A DNA stretch of 30,196 nt from a virus: positions 1 through 30,196 of IMG/VR virus record IMGVR_UViG_3300030380_002445, one strand, 5' to 3'. Below, piece after piece: positions 1 to 7,577 of the stretch. The notes under the pieces were generated by a model that was not told where the DNA came from, did not search any database, and was given only the letters and a program-made list of their open reading frames with translations. A program made the position numbers and the translations under genes. The number at the start of each line of letters is the position of its first letter. Position 1 is the stretch's first letter.

Positions 1-437
1 TTGGAATCCTTGTAGAATCTGTGAGTGTACTTCTTGAGATACTTGACACGACCTTGAATCCATTCAAGTTTCATGTTCTCTTCAAAGATGTCCTCCATAT
101 CAAGAACTGTCAGGAGACGCTCATACGCATTGTTGTGAATGACTTCGATGTTCGCCATCACATATCCCATATCGGACAATGACGGATGTGGTAGGTTCTC
201 ACCAAGTTTCGCCCAGAAACTTTTGACCGCAACCTCGATCTGGCCAACTGCCGAAAGAGTTCTTACGATAATCTCTTGTTCTTGGTCTGTGAGTTCAGTC
301 CGAAACTGATGGATGTCTGACTTAAAGGAAAACTCCTTATCAGTCCAGAATCCGGAGTGCATGGCTTCCATGAACTCTTCAGTCCAAGGATAGTGATTAG
401 GTTTGCGGGTGATTTGTTCTTCGAAGATGGTAGACAT
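1..437 (-). CDS. nrdB: Class Ia ribonucleotide reductase beta subunit (NrdB), N-terminal part
   Basis: This is the small, radical-generating subunit of aerobic ribonucleotide reductase, which makes dNDPs from NDPs with the NrdA subunit. The ATG is at 437 and the frame is open to the window edge, so only about 145 N-terminal residues are visible and the C-terminus is cut off. The protein begins MSTIFEEQITRKPNHYPW. It contains the helix with VGQIEVAVKSFW and the helix NIEVIHNNAYERLL, whose Glu and the following His and Glu match the di-iron ligand pattern (ExxH) of NrdB. The radical tyrosine would be further along. T4-like phages commonly carry nrdA/nrdB to feed DNA synthesis. A possible promoter lies just upstream (466-494). 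No clear Shine-Dalgarno is visible before the ATG. Confidence 0.9.
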   Translation of the reverse strand, partial: MSTIFEEQITRKPNHYPWTEEFMEAMHSGFWTDKEFSFKSDIHQFRTELTDQEQEIIVRTLSAVGQIEVAVKSFWAKLGENLPHPSLSDMGYVMANIEVIHNNAYERLLTVLDMEDIFEENMKLEWIQGRVKYLKKYTHRFYKDS

Positions 438-465
438 AGGTGGTACGTTAAATTTGTAGATAGTT

Positions 466-494
466 ATACTATAAGAAAAGAGGGTAAAAGGCAA
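466..494 (-). promoter_or_regulatory. Possible sigma70-type promoter before nrdB
   Basis: On the minus strand TTGCCT is followed after 17 bases by TAGTAT. The -10 box ends 28 bases before the nrdB ATG. The -35 match is imperfect and the gap between genes is AT-rich, so this is only a suggestion. Confidence 0.3.
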
Positions 495-502
495 GAGAAA
501 TC

Positions 503-787
503 TTACTCGTTACTTGCTTTTCTTCGTATAGCTCTTAACGCACCTGTTTCTTCGTCTCGAAGTACAATCGTAGCATCGCGATTCCTTGTCGCGTACTTGT
601 ATATCTCAAATTGTTTTTCATCTTGGAGGTTGAGATATTTAGACCAACGTTCAAATTTATTCCTACCTGTCGAAAAACGACGAAAGACTTCACTGGAAAC
701 ATCAAAGTCTTTGTATTTTTTCTTGCGAGCACCCAACGGGCGATCTGCGATTGCTACTGATCCTGTGGTAGTTTGATCCGCGATCAT
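503..787 (-). CDS. Conserved small phage protein, function unknown
   Basis: A 94-residue protein beginning MIADQTTTGSVAIADRPLGA, followed by a basic stretch (RKKKYKDF) and a conserved-looking core (RNKFERWSKYLNLQDEKQ) that ends with IVLRDEETGALRAIRRK. From memory this looks like short unnamed proteins found in T4-like marine phages, but I cannot give a function. No signal peptide, membrane segment or catalytic motif is visible. Its ATG overlaps the stop of the gene before it by four bases (ATGA), so the two are probably translated together. nrdB follows after a 65-base gap. Confidence 0.7.
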   Translation of the reverse strand: MIADQTTTGSVAIADRPLGARKKKYKDFDVSSEVFRRFSTGRNKFERWSKYLNLQDEKQFEIYKYATRNRDATIVLRDEETGALRAIRRKASNE

Positions 788-1365
788 CTAATAATGTCCT
801 CCTGTGTTATGTAAATGGTTTGGTTTGTTCGGTGATGGTGTGCTTTAAACACCGGCAGATCGAATATACGACCTACCGGCGCCGATTCCGAGATTGTGAC
901 CCAAGTATCCTGTTGTGCTAATATTTCTCCGGTCTTGGGTAATGCGATATCGCGGCCTAACGCATATTTTCCTTCTTCTATATTTCCTCCCTCATCGAGA
1001 TACCACTCGTTGAGACCTTCTGCTTCGCACTTGTGTGGGTTGAATCCGGAAACTTCTTCAAGGATCTTGCCGATCTTACGATCAGACATTCCTGTTTCCT
1101 CTTTTATGAGATATAGTGCTGCGGCATAGGAGGCCAAAGTCGATTTACCCAATGGTACTTTATTGAGCAATCTTTTCAAATTATAAACAAGTTTATGAAA
1201 AACATTATATGCACCCTTCTCTTGGCTGGTTTCGGGTTTCTTCAACTTCTTTCCATTCTCATCTACTAGACCCAATTCATAGGCCGTTGTCTTCTTCCAA
1301 GGTGTGGTAAGAAGTCGTAGGAATCGTAAGGCGTAAAAGAAATCTCCGGCGCGAAGTAGTGACAT
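784..1365 (-). CDS. Conserved phage protein, possibly virion-related, function unknown
   Basis: A 193-residue protein starting MSLLRAGDFFYALRFLRLLTT, with the motif PWKKTTAYELGLVDENGK, then TSQEKGAYNVFHKLVYNLKRLL and a Lys/Leu-rich helical middle. I recognise this pattern from unannotated genes in T4-like and some podovirus genomes, but the function is not known to me. A T4-type late box (TATAAATA, 1391-1398) lies 25 bases before the ATG, inside the end of the previous gene, which argues for late, virion-associated expression. The ATG shares one base with the previous stop codon (TAATG), and the stop overlaps the next start by four bases. Confidence 0.72.
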   Translation of the reverse strand: MSLLRAGDFFYALRFLRLLTTPWKKTTAYELGLVDENGKKLKKPETSQEKGAYNVFHKLVYNLKRLLNKVPLGKSTLASYAAALYLIKEETGMSDRKIGKILEEVSGFNPHKCEAEGLNEWYLDEGGNIEEGKYALGRDIALPKTGEILAQQDTWVTISESAPVGRIFDLPVFKAHHHRTNQTIYITQEDIIR

Positions 1366-1733
1366 TATAAGTTCTTTAGTTTGTTCGCAATATTTATATC
1401 AATAGTGATGTTTTTATACTGCGTAGTCGGTAAATAGTTTAAATAAATGAGGAATGTTTTCAATGCAGACCACAACTCATCGTCGATGCGATAAAACATC
1501 ATACGAGTCGCGGCCTTTATATCAAACACGTTGTATATTGAAATTATGTGGTTTAAAACCAACCGTTCCTGAATGAGACCCGTTTCTCGGTATCGTCTCA
1601 GTAAACGAATGATGTACTTGAATCGTGCCAAGTCCTCATGAAAATCCTCAACTGATAGACAGCAAGGATTGTCATAATATTTGGCAGCATATAGTTCAAA
1701 ATTTTTATTATCTAAATCATCAAATAACTTCAT
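1365..1733 (-). CDS. Conserved small phage protein, function unknown
   Basis: A 122-residue protein beginning MKLFDDLDNKNFELYAAKYYDNPCCL. It has a central helical block (FKYIIRLLRRYRETGLIQERLVLNHIIS) followed by IYNVFDIKAATRMMFYRI and KTFLIYLNYLP. The pattern is familiar from marine T4-like phages, where it remains uncharacterised. No known motif is visible. A GATAAATA box at 1743-1750 lies nine bases before the ATG and there is no Shine-Dalgarno in between, so the transcript may have almost no leader. The next gene starts on its stop codon. Confidence 0.7.
   Translation of the reverse strand: MKLFDDLDNKNFELYAAKYYDNPCCLSVEDFHEDLARFKYIIRLLRRYRETGLIQERLVLNHIISIYNVFDIKAATRMMFYRIDDELWSALKTFLIYLNYLPTTQYKNITIDINIANKLKNL
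1391..1398 (-). promoter_or_regulatory. T4-type late promoter box TATAAATA
   Basis: An exact TATAAATA on the minus strand inside the 3' end of the upstream gene, 25 bases before the ATG of the 193-residue gene. The T4 late promoter is this single -10 box without a -35 element. Confidence 0.55.
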
Positions 1734-1742
1734 AGTCGAAGT

Positions 1743-1750
1743 TATTTATC
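1743..1750 (-). promoter_or_regulatory. Late-promoter-like box GATAAATA
   Basis: A one-mismatch version of the T4 late box, nine bases before the ATG at 1733, in the 19-base gap after the lipoprotein gene. The same GATAAATA variant precedes the cytidylyltransferase-like gene. Confidence 0.4.
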
Positions 1751-1752
1751 AG

Positions 1753-2040
1753 CTATTCTCTGTCGCCTGCAAGAACTCCAGCAGTTTCGTCAACTAAACC
1801 ACCAACAAGACCGATTCCGCCTCCAATGACTTTTCCACCACCTTCGACAATCCTGCCGGTAGTTCCAAGTATTACATTGAGACCCTTATCAGCATCACCA
1901 GTGATACTGCCAACAATGCGTCCACCACCTGAAACAGCAGAGGTACTCATTGCATGACCAGTGTCGTATGCAACACGAGATGTGCCGCAACCGCTGAGAA
2001 CTAGAGCAAAAGAAATAATAAAAATTTTAGTTATTTTCAT
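1753..2040 (-). CDS. Small glycine-rich lipoprotein
   Basis: A 95-residue predicted lipoprotein. Residues 1-17 form a signal peptide (Lys-containing start, hydrophobic IFIISFALVLSG) and LSGC is a lipobox with Cys18 as the lipidated residue. The mature part is rich in Gly and Val (for example GGGKVIGGGIGLVGGLV) and could pack against membrane. Candidate roles are an outer-membrane spanin-like lysis protein or a superinfection-exclusion lipoprotein. Known o-spanins are usually Pro-rich, which this is not, and no inner-membrane partner is adjacent. Function is therefore open. The start is supported by the signal peptide beginning directly after the Met. Confidence 0.75.
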   Translation of the reverse strand: MKITKIFIISFALVLSGCGTSRVAYDTGHAMSTSAVSGGGRIVGSITGDADKGLNVILGTTGRIVEGGGKVIGGGIGLVGGLVDETAGVLAGDRE

Positions 2041-2087
2041 GTGCGTGTGGGTATAGTGTTATTATTAGAAAGTCGTGATACATCGTT

Positions 2088-4040
2088 CTACATCTTTTTC
2101 ATATCTATGATAACAGCGGCAAGATCACCGATGGCCATAGTTACTTGACCATTTCGATTGTAGAGAAAGAACTTTACACCACTCTTGACGTTATCTTTTG
2201 CAAGAGTAATCTTTTCGACACGGGCTTTTCCAACAACTGTTTTGTTACGAGTTACGGTGAACTCCCTATAGACGAGTTTACCATCTTTGTAAATATCAGC
2301 CTTCGCCATAGGAGTATCATAAGCGATACCGATCTTGTCACCCTTCTTCAGTTCGTTGAAGATTTTGAGTCTTTTCTTCGGATCCATACTCTTGACTCTT
2401 TCTTCAAGAGTTTCCTCCTTGACTGACTCTTTGTACATATTCAACTCAAAGCTTTTACCAGTGTTATAAACCTGTACTTGAATTGCTCCACCCTTACCTT
2501 TGAGACGATAGGAGTTTTCCTTTCCCTTCGATGGTCGTTTGGGGCCCATTGCAACTTCACGATCAATCTCTTCTGGATCAACTTCAACCTTTAACTTCTT
2601 CTTTGCAAAGTCATAGGCGTGTTGCATTGCAGATGAGAAATCCTTGTGATAGATTTCATATCCTGTTGCAGACTTGAGTTCTTCGAGTGTCTCTTCCTTC
2701 ATAGGAAATCCGACATTCTGTTTCTTGTTCGACTTAACGATCTTGAGTGTCTTCTTATCTTTGATTGAGATCGGAGGGCGTTCAGAGGATGCGATAATTC
2801 TTTCCGCACCCTTTTCATTCGATGCAGTACCAACTACCTTATTATTGTCAGCAGTGTCGATAACAATAAAAGGTTCTTTCATCTCTTTGATGGATTCCTT
2901 CTTCTCGTTGTCGGCTTTCCAACCAGCGTCAATCGCATTGTAGAATTCCTTTTCCTTATCTGCTGGTATTTCCGCAGGAGACTTAACACCAAACTTCTTC
3001 AACATTCCTTGAAAGAACTTTCGGTATGCTTCTTTGTCACCCTTTACATCCTTATCCGCACCTTCATCCAAACCAGCCTTTTCACGAGCAGAGAAGTAAG
3101 CGGCAAGTGCCATCTTCTTACGTTCTTCTTTACTCTTACCCTTGAACTGAGGAGCATCGGACTTGATGAAATCTTCGATCCACTCACCGGCATCTGCCCG
3201 TGGATCAAGTTTTTCTGTAAATACATTCAAGTCCTTAAGATGAAGATCTTTGAAATCTTTCTCACCCTTTGCGGTTGGTTCATCGACTTCTTTAACTTCT
3301 GGTTTCTCGTGGGTATAACCCATCTTGTCCATACGAACATGATCGTCAAAAGTCTTTGCCATGAATCCCTTACCCGTCTTCGGATCATACATCATGTGAG
3401 GTTTGAAATTGTCTTTGTCGTGATCTTTAGCCGCAACTTCTTTGACTTCGGGTTTATCATGAACATAACCCATTTTATTCATGCGTTCATGATCATCCAA
3501 AGTCTTTGCCATGAAACCCTTGCCTGTCTTGGGATCATACATCATATGGGGTTTGAAGTCGTCTTTAGAGTAATCTGATTTTGCGGCTTCTTTGACTTCA
3601 GGTTTATCATGAACATAACCCATTTTTTTCATGCGTTCGTGATCATCCAAAGTCTTTGCCATGAATCCCTCACCCGTCTTCGGATCATACATCATGTGAG
3701 GTTCAAAATCGTCTTTACTGTAATCTGATTTTGCAGCTTCTTTGACTTCGGGTTTATCGTGGGTGTAACCCATTTTGTCCATGCGGAGATGATCGTCATA
3801 GGTCTTGGCCATGAACCCCTTGCCCGTCTTAGGATCATACATCATGTGAGGTTTGAAATCCTTTTCAGACGCACATTCGTTCTTCTTCTTTTCGGTATGA
3901 ACCTTTACGTTCTTTGTGTGGAGATCTTTGAAATCTTTCTCACCCTTAGACCTTGGTTCGTCAACCTCTTTGACACTCTTCTTCTCAATGATAGAAGAGA
4001 CTGAGGCAAGTAAATCTTTTGATATGTCTTGAATATTCAT
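2088..4040 (-). CDS. Mosaic phage protein with four 50-residue tandem repeats
   Basis: A 650-residue, highly charged protein of unknown function, built from modules. Residues 1-20 (MNIQDISKDLLASVSSIIEK) resemble the N-terminus of the next-upstream gene. Residues 61-260 are four tandem repeats of exactly 50 residues, each with FKPHMMYDPKTGKGFMAKT, DDHxRMxKMGYxH and KPEVKE. The array is flanked by a longer-range repeat (VKEVDEPxxKGEKDFKDLH at about 24-42 and 249-267). Next comes a module with WIEDFIKSDAPQFKGKSKEERKKMALAAY (split over about 287-316) and one with FFQGMLKKFGVKSPAEIP. The C-terminal domain (about 555-650) includes KKGDKIGIAYDTPMAKADIY. These modules recur in marine T4-like phage genomes. 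A virion-internal or structural role is inferred from the neighbourhood. Confidence 0.75.
   Translation of the reverse strand: MNIQDISKDLLASVSSIIEKKSVKEVDEPRSKGEKDFKDLHTKNVKVHTEKKKNECASEKDFKPHMMYDPKTGKGFMAKTYDDHLRMDKMGYTHDKPEVKEAAKSDYSKDDFEPHMMYDPKTGEGFMAKTLDDHERMKKMGYVHDKPEVKEAAKSDYSKDDFKPHMMYDPKTGKGFMAKTLDDHERMNKMGYVHDKPEVKEVAAKDHDKDNFKPHMMYDPKTGKGFMAKTFDDHVRMDKMGYTHEKPEVKEVDEPTAKGEKDFKDLHLKDLNVFTEKLDPRADAGEWIEDFIKSDAPQFKGKSKEERKKMALAAYFSAREKAGLDEGADKDVKGDKEAYRKFFQGMLKKFGVKSPAEIPADKEKEFYNAIDAGWKADNEKKESIKEMKEPFIVIDTADNNKVVGTASNEKGAERIIASSERPPISIKDKKTLKIVKSNKKQNVGFPMKEETLEELKSATGYEIYHKDFSSAMQHAYDFAKKKLKVEVDPEEIDREVAMGPKRPSKGKENSYRLKGKGGAIQVQVYNTGKSFELNMYKESVKEETLEERVKSMDPKKRLKIFNELKKGDKIGIAYDTPMAKADIYKDGKLVYREFTVTRNKTVVGKARVEKITLAKDNVKSGVKFFLYNRNGQVTMAIGDLAAVIIDMKKM
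3261..3860 (-). repeat. Four tandem 150-bp coding repeats
   Basis: Four in-frame units of 150 bases encode 50-residue repeats within the mosaic protein. Unit boundaries fall at residues 61, 111, 161 and 211. The copies are similar but not identical at the DNA level, with third-position differences, so the array is not a very recent duplication. Confidence 0.9.
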
Positions 4041-4045
4041 TTTTA

Positions 4046-4339
4046 TTATTCTCCAGTTGCTCTGCTTTGTGATAGTCCAGATTCGAGTTCTATTTCACCT
4101 ACTTCAAATTGGATACCATCCAACGTTGATAAAAATTTGTTATTAGGAACAAACTTTGATTTTTGAATATCCTTGTTGAGTTTAACAAGAATCTTTTGGG
4201 CCTTGAGAAGTTCGGTGATTCCCTTATCGTTTGCCTTAATGTTCTGGACAGACATTGGATCGGGCATGAACTTTGCTTCTGTAGTCAGAACCTTCCCTAC
4301 ACTATCTAATAATTCTTTTGATGTACCTTTTATATCCAT
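4046..4339 (-). CDS. Small protein sharing its N-terminus with the mosaic repeat protein
   Basis: A 97-residue protein of unknown function. Its first 18 residues (MDIKGTSKELLDSVGKVL) match the pattern at the start of the downstream 650-residue protein: M-N/D-I, SK-D/E-LL, then SV. The rest (KFMPDPMSVQNIKANDK...LLKAQKILVKLNKDIQ) is helical and ends GLSQSRATGE. The shared start may be a targeting or scaffold-binding tag. It sits between the small basic protein gene and the mosaic gene, with gaps of two and five bases (TAA, a short A/T run, then ATG). Confidence 0.65.
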   Translation of the reverse strand: MDIKGTSKELLDSVGKVLTTEAKFMPDPMSVQNIKANDKGITELLKAQKILVKLNKDIQKSKFVPNNKFLSTLDGIQFEVGEIELESGLSQSRATGE

Positions 4340-4341
4340 TT

Positions 4342-4713
4342 TTATGCTTCTACTCCTGCTTGTTTTTTTAAGTCTTTGATCCTTTGTGCCTCCGCCTTTT
4401 TGATTTTGGGTAGAAGTTTCTTTGCGATCTTTTTTATAAGTGCTTGTTTTTTCTCGACCTTTTTGTCAAGTTGAATTTTTTCTGAGTACGACAATTCTTG
4501 GTATGACTTACCTTTTACGAACTTTGCCCTTACTGCGTCACGAGCCTGTTTCATTGCTCGAACTTTTAGTTTCTCGGGAGTTGCCTTCTTCTTCATCGCG
4601 ATCTTTCGTTTCATCGCGATCTTAGGCGCTAACCTCTTCATGATTCTCCCTCTCGCTATCCTTTGTTGAGGAGTAAGAGGTTTCTCTGACAAATATTCTT
4701 TAAATCCTATCAT
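4342..4713 (-). CDS. Small very basic protein with capsid-targeting-like N-terminus
   Basis: A 123-residue protein dominated by Lys, Arg and Ala, with almost no acidic residues after position 10 in its first half. It begins MIGFKEYLSE, which matches the style of the T4 capsid-targeting sequence of internal proteins (MKTYQEFIAE), including an L-x-E site of the kind cut by the prohead protease after residue 10. The body has repeated basic helices (LAPKIAMKRKIAMKKKAT, KKQALIKKIAKKLLPKIKK). A DNA-binding internal head protein is the best inference, because T4 internal proteins are also small and basic. The gene follows the coiled-coil gene after two bases. Proteins of this type are common but unnamed in marine T4-like phages. 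Confidence 0.75.
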   Translation of the reverse strand: MIGFKEYLSEKPLTPQQRIARGRIMKRLAPKIAMKRKIAMKKKATPEKLKVRAMKQARDAVRAKFVKGKSYQELSYSEKIQLDKKVEKKQALIKKIAKKLLPKIKKAEAQRIKDLKKQAGVEA

Positions 4714-4715
4714 TT

Positions 4716-5015
4716 TTATTTTCCGGTAAACATTGTTATTGATCCAGTGACTGCAGCGGCCACCGCAGTGACCATCACCCAGAAGAACTTCGAAAAGGCC
4801 GAAAGTTTTCGTTCGTTTTCATTAGATTTAGACTCAATGGCCCTGATTCTCTCATCGGTAGTCGAGAGTTTTTCCAGAGCATTTCCGACAGTATCTTCAA
4901 GATTGTGTATTTTCTCTTCCGCCCTCGCAAGTGAGATGATGGCTTCAGACAACTTATCAATCTTTTGTTCGATTCTATCGAGTCTGTTTGCTTCGTCCTT
5001 TGTCATTCTTCCCAT
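4716..5015 (-). CDS. Coiled-coil protein with C-terminal membrane anchor
   Basis: A 99-residue protein. Residues 5-70 form a heptad-rich coiled coil (RLDRIEQKIDKLSEAI, LEDTVGNALEKLSTTDERI), and residues about 75-96 form one transmembrane segment (FFWVMVTAVAAAVTGSITMF). This layout resembles XhlA-type haemolysin or holin-accessory proteins, so a lysis-related role is possible but unproven. Two starts are possible: ATG at 5015 (MGRMTKDE) or at 5006 (MTKDE). The gene overlaps the end of the kinase gene by 41 or 32 bases, in another frame. Confidence 0.65.
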   Translation of the reverse strand: MGRMTKDEANRLDRIEQKIDKLSEAIISLARAEEKIHNLEDTVGNALEKLSTTDERIRAIESKSNENERKLSAFSKFFWVMVTAVAAAVTGSITMFTGK

Positions 5016-6660
5016 AAAGTTTTTTATTAATTTCTTTTATATCACTTGGTGTTGATTGTAGTGTGATCGATTCAGCTATCTGAACTACATTTCTTATATT
5101 TCCAAGAACACACTCAACCATCGCAAGTTTTCGTTGTATATCGATTGAAAAAGAATCTTTCAAACGACCGCCTGCGTCCTTTATCCACTTCTTTGCGATA
5201 GGACTTCTGACGGGAGCCTTGGCGAACTTACTTACTTTCTTGTACGCACCAAGTGTGGCCTTCTGCCAGTTTGCACCTTCAGAGTTATCAACAACTGTAA
5301 AGTCACCACCAAAGAAGTTTTGAAATTTACCGATGTTGTCCTGAACTTCTCGCCACATAACCTTTACCTTATCCGAACCGAGAGTTCTTGCTCTCTTTGC
5401 ATCACGGGCAATTGCAGTTTCGAGGTTGGTGTTGACAAAAATCATTCCAACATCATAACCGATCTTTTTCAGAGCAGTGGCTTGTTTTTTAATTTTTGCA
5501 AAGTCCTTTCCGGTTCCGTCGATGACCAATCCAAGTCTTCCGTCGAGATAAAGATCCATCTTCTTCGCGGTAAGTTTCTTTGCTCCCTTACGAACTTCTT
5601 GACCTTTTGGACTGAAGATGTCTTTTGGTGTCGCTTTCAATCCTACTTTCTTTAGAGCAAACTCAAATACTTCATCGGAGTTTACGATGCGGAAACCTAA
5701 TGCACTCAGGCCTGTCTTACCGACAGTAAAGGACTTACCGGATCCCGGCCCACCTGCTAAGAATATTGCTTTGAAAATTGCGGGATCGTCTACTCCCTCT
5801 TCAATATCTTTTTTAATATCTTCTTTCATTTCGCGAACTGTCCAACCTTGTTTTGGGACTTTATCGTAAATTTCTAATTCAGTTCCCTTTGGTGAGAGAA
5901 CTGATAGGATTTCTGCTCCTTTGAACTTACCGACTTTAAATTTGAACTTAACGCCAGGAAATTCTTTTGCATAGTCTTTTTTGATTTGATTAAGAGTAAG
6001 ATATTGGACAGCCTCTTTCATTTGTTTAGTCTTCTTTTTCATCGCTTCAATGAATTTTCGATAGACTGCTGCCTCGGAAGTTTTACCCATCACTCTTGCT
6101 CTTTGTTCCATTGCAATCGCTGCTTGAATTTTGTGGGCGTGTGTTCGGTCGGCCTTCTTAATTTTTGCGACACTTGCTTCCGCAGTAGCGACATCCTTAA
6201 AACCAAGACCATGAATAGTTCCTTTAGGATCTTCGTCAGTGTATAAATCCGAGTGTTTTTTAGATTTCGCAGGTTGTCCCTTTTTACGAGGAATACGAGG
6301 ATTATCCTCTTCATCAAATAAAATCTTTTTTCGTGCGGCCTTCTTATCTAGTTCCTTCTTCTTATCTTTGTGAACCTGAGTCTTAGATCCCATCATTCCC
6401 GACTTATTCTTTCGGACATTGATTCCGGGCCCTGGGCCAGTACCTTCTGATACGGGAGCGGCAGTTAGAACAACCTTTGCGTCCCTTCCTTTACGTTTCA
6501 AAGTTGCAACCATTTTGTCGGCAAGTCTTTTACTACGAACAACTTTCCAGAATGTCTTCTTTCCTTTGAACATAATGGCGTAATTGTTGGAACCTTCCCT
6601 TTCAAGTTCCTGTGCAATCTCACGCCTTTTAAAACTGCTAATTTCTTTCAACTTGCCCAT
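4975..6660 (-). CDS. P-loop kinase (polynucleotide kinase-like) with extra N-terminal phage modules
   Basis: A 561-residue mosaic protein. Residues about 25-75 form a small module (NNYAIMFKGKKTFWKVVRSK...VLTAAPV). Residues about 135-208 form a second one (KKHSDLYTDEDPKGTIHGLGF...HAHKIQAAIAMEQRARVMGK) seen in marine phage proteins. From about 295 there is a zeta-toxin/polynucleotide-kinase-like P-loop domain, with Walker A GGPGSGKS at 303-310, NSDEVF at 327-332 and the lid-like run TAIARDAKRAR. The likely reaction is phosphorylation of a small molecule or nucleic-acid 5' end; the substrate cannot be read from the sequence. A TATAAATA late box lies six bases before the ATG. It sits in the same block as the RNA-ligase-like and cytidylyltransferase-like genes. 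Confidence 0.75.
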   Translation of the reverse strand: MGKLKEISSFKRREIAQELEREGSNNYAIMFKGKKTFWKVVRSKRLADKMVATLKRKGRDAKVVLTAAPVSEGTGPGPGINVRKNKSGMMGSKTQVHKDKKKELDKKAARKKILFDEEDNPRIPRKKGQPAKSKKHSDLYTDEDPKGTIHGLGFKDVATAEASVAKIKKADRTHAHKIQAAIAMEQRARVMGKTSEAAVYRKFIEAMKKKTKQMKEAVQYLTLNQIKKDYAKEFPGVKFKFKVGKFKGAEILSVLSPKGTELEIYDKVPKQGWTVREMKEDIKKDIEEGVDDPAIFKAIFLAGGPGSGKSFTVGKTGLSALGFRIVNSDEVFEFALKKVGLKATPKDIFSPKGQEVRKGAKKLTAKKMDLYLDGRLGLVIDGTGKDFAKIKKQATALKKIGYDVGMIFVNTNLETAIARDAKRARTLGSDKVKVMWREVQDNIGKFQNFFGGDFTVVDNSEGANWQKATLGAYKKVSKFAKAPVRSPIAKKWIKDAGGRLKDSFSIDIQRKLAMVECVLGNIRNVVQIAESITLQSTPSDIKEINKKLYGKNDKGRSKQTR

Positions 6661-6666
6661 GTTCTC

Positions 6667-6674
6667 TATTTATA
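6667..6674 (-). promoter_or_regulatory. T4-type late promoter box TATAAATA
   Basis: An exact TATAAATA, only six bases (GAGAAC) before the ATG of the kinase gene at 6660. A transcript from this box would have little or no leader. Confidence 0.55.
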
Positions 6675-6676
6675 AT

Positions 6677-6946
6677 TTACTCTTCTTCTATACGGATCAA
6701 TAAGTCGTCTTTTCCACTAAAAACTCTATGAAACGTATTTTTTTCTATGTAATATTCTTTACCTTGTTCTAGTTTCTTTGGCAACTCGTTATCCATTTGA
6801 AGTTCCCAACTCTCACCGGAGATGATATAAATTGTCCTGTTGTTTCTGTCTCGATGCCATTCCAACTCCGAGGATTCTGCATTTGCGAAGATCTTTCGAA
6901 AGTGAGATCCATCACAATAAAAGTCGTTGTAACTACCACCATCCAT
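6677..6946 (-). CDS. Small cupin-like protein
   Basis: An 89-residue protein that looks like a single cupin barrel. It has ELEWHRDRNNRTIYIISGESWELQM, then the Gly-Lys-Glu turn (EQGKEYYIEKNTFHRVFSG) and ends LLIRIEEE. His in WHRD and His in FHRV are candidate metal ligands, fewer than in a full enzyme cupin, so it may be a binding or structural protein. I chose ATG 6946 (MDGGSYNDFYCDG). An in-frame TTG at 6958 would add four residues. The start overlaps the end of the previous gene by 14 bases in another frame. Similar short proteins occur in marine T4-like phages without a known role. Confidence 0.65.
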   Translation of the reverse strand: MDGGSYNDFYCDGSHFRKIFANAESSELEWHRDRNNRTIYIISGESWELQMDNELPKKLEQGKEYYIEKNTFHRVFSGKDDLLIRIEEE

Positions 6947-7577
6947 CTGGATTATCAACTTGCATACCTAGAGATTGTGCGAAACGAGGTAGACGACAAG
7001 ACCAATATGATGGTTTTGTTTTGTCGTTTCGAGTAGAACACTTATGACGAGCCGCAAAGGCTTTCCTTGCCTTGGGATTATTAAGTTTTACCTTAAGACC
7101 CGTTGTGTCACCAAACTCGATCTTCTTGATATTCTTTGTCTTTGGATCTCGAACATAAACATAGAACTTTTTATTACCACCTCTCTTGGGTTTGTTCAGT
7201 TCTGGATCCTTTTCGTTGAGTGACTCGTTCTTTTTACGACCCTGACAATGGGCTCTTTGACTGAATCCCTTTGGATTGTCGCAGTCAATGCTCTTCTTAT
7301 ACTTGTCGCTCCACTTCTCGATCATCTCGACCATTGGCCAGTCCAATGGCACTTTGTATCCTTTATACTCAGCGATCTCTCCTATGTCAGTCTTGATGAT
7401 GTCAACATTTGTGTCGTTGAGTTCGATCTTTCCTTCTGTCCAAAGCTCTCGGGTTTCTCGAAAGAATTCAAAGTAACGATCCGAACCGGGCCTGTAGATA
7501 TTGTCAACAAAGGGAATCTCCCTCTTTGACATTTCTACTATAGACTCAAATACGAAATGTTCTCTAAAATTCTTCAT
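6933..7577 (-). CDS. Cys-containing phage protein with capsid-targeting-like N-terminus
   Basis: A 214-residue protein of unknown function. It begins MKNFREHFVFESIVE, similar to the T4 capsid-targeting pattern and with an I-V-E site at residues 13-15. The middle has a SIDCDNPKGFSQRAHCQGRKK segment and the C-terminus has ARHKCSTRNDKTKPSYWSCR followed by LPRFAQSLG. Both are short Cys-containing modules that recur in marine phage mosaic proteins, and pairs of Cys could bind metal. The ATG overlaps the stop of the cytidylyltransferase-like gene by four bases (ATGA). Its position inside the virion-protein block suggests a packaged or structural protein. Confidence 0.68.
   Translation of the reverse strand: MKNFREHFVFESIVEMSKREIPFVDNIYRPGSDRYFEFFRETRELWTEGKIELNDTNVDIIKTDIGEIAEYKGYKVPLDWPMVEMIEKWSDKYKKSIDCDNPKGFSQRAHCQGRKKNESLNEKDPELNKPKRGGNKKFYVYVRDPKTKNIKKIEFGDTTGLKVKLNNPKARKAFAARHKCSTRNDKTKPSYWSCRLPRFAQSLGMQVDNPDGWW

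Noticed and set aside
3009-3578. Long plus-strand open frames, such as the one at 3009-3578 and others opposite real genes.
   Set aside because: They mirror repetitive or well-supported minus-strand genes and show no family features, so they are shadows.
3261-3860. The tandem repeat block as a possible CRISPR-like array.
   Set aside because: The units are 150 bp, in frame, and code for conserved protein repeats without spacers.
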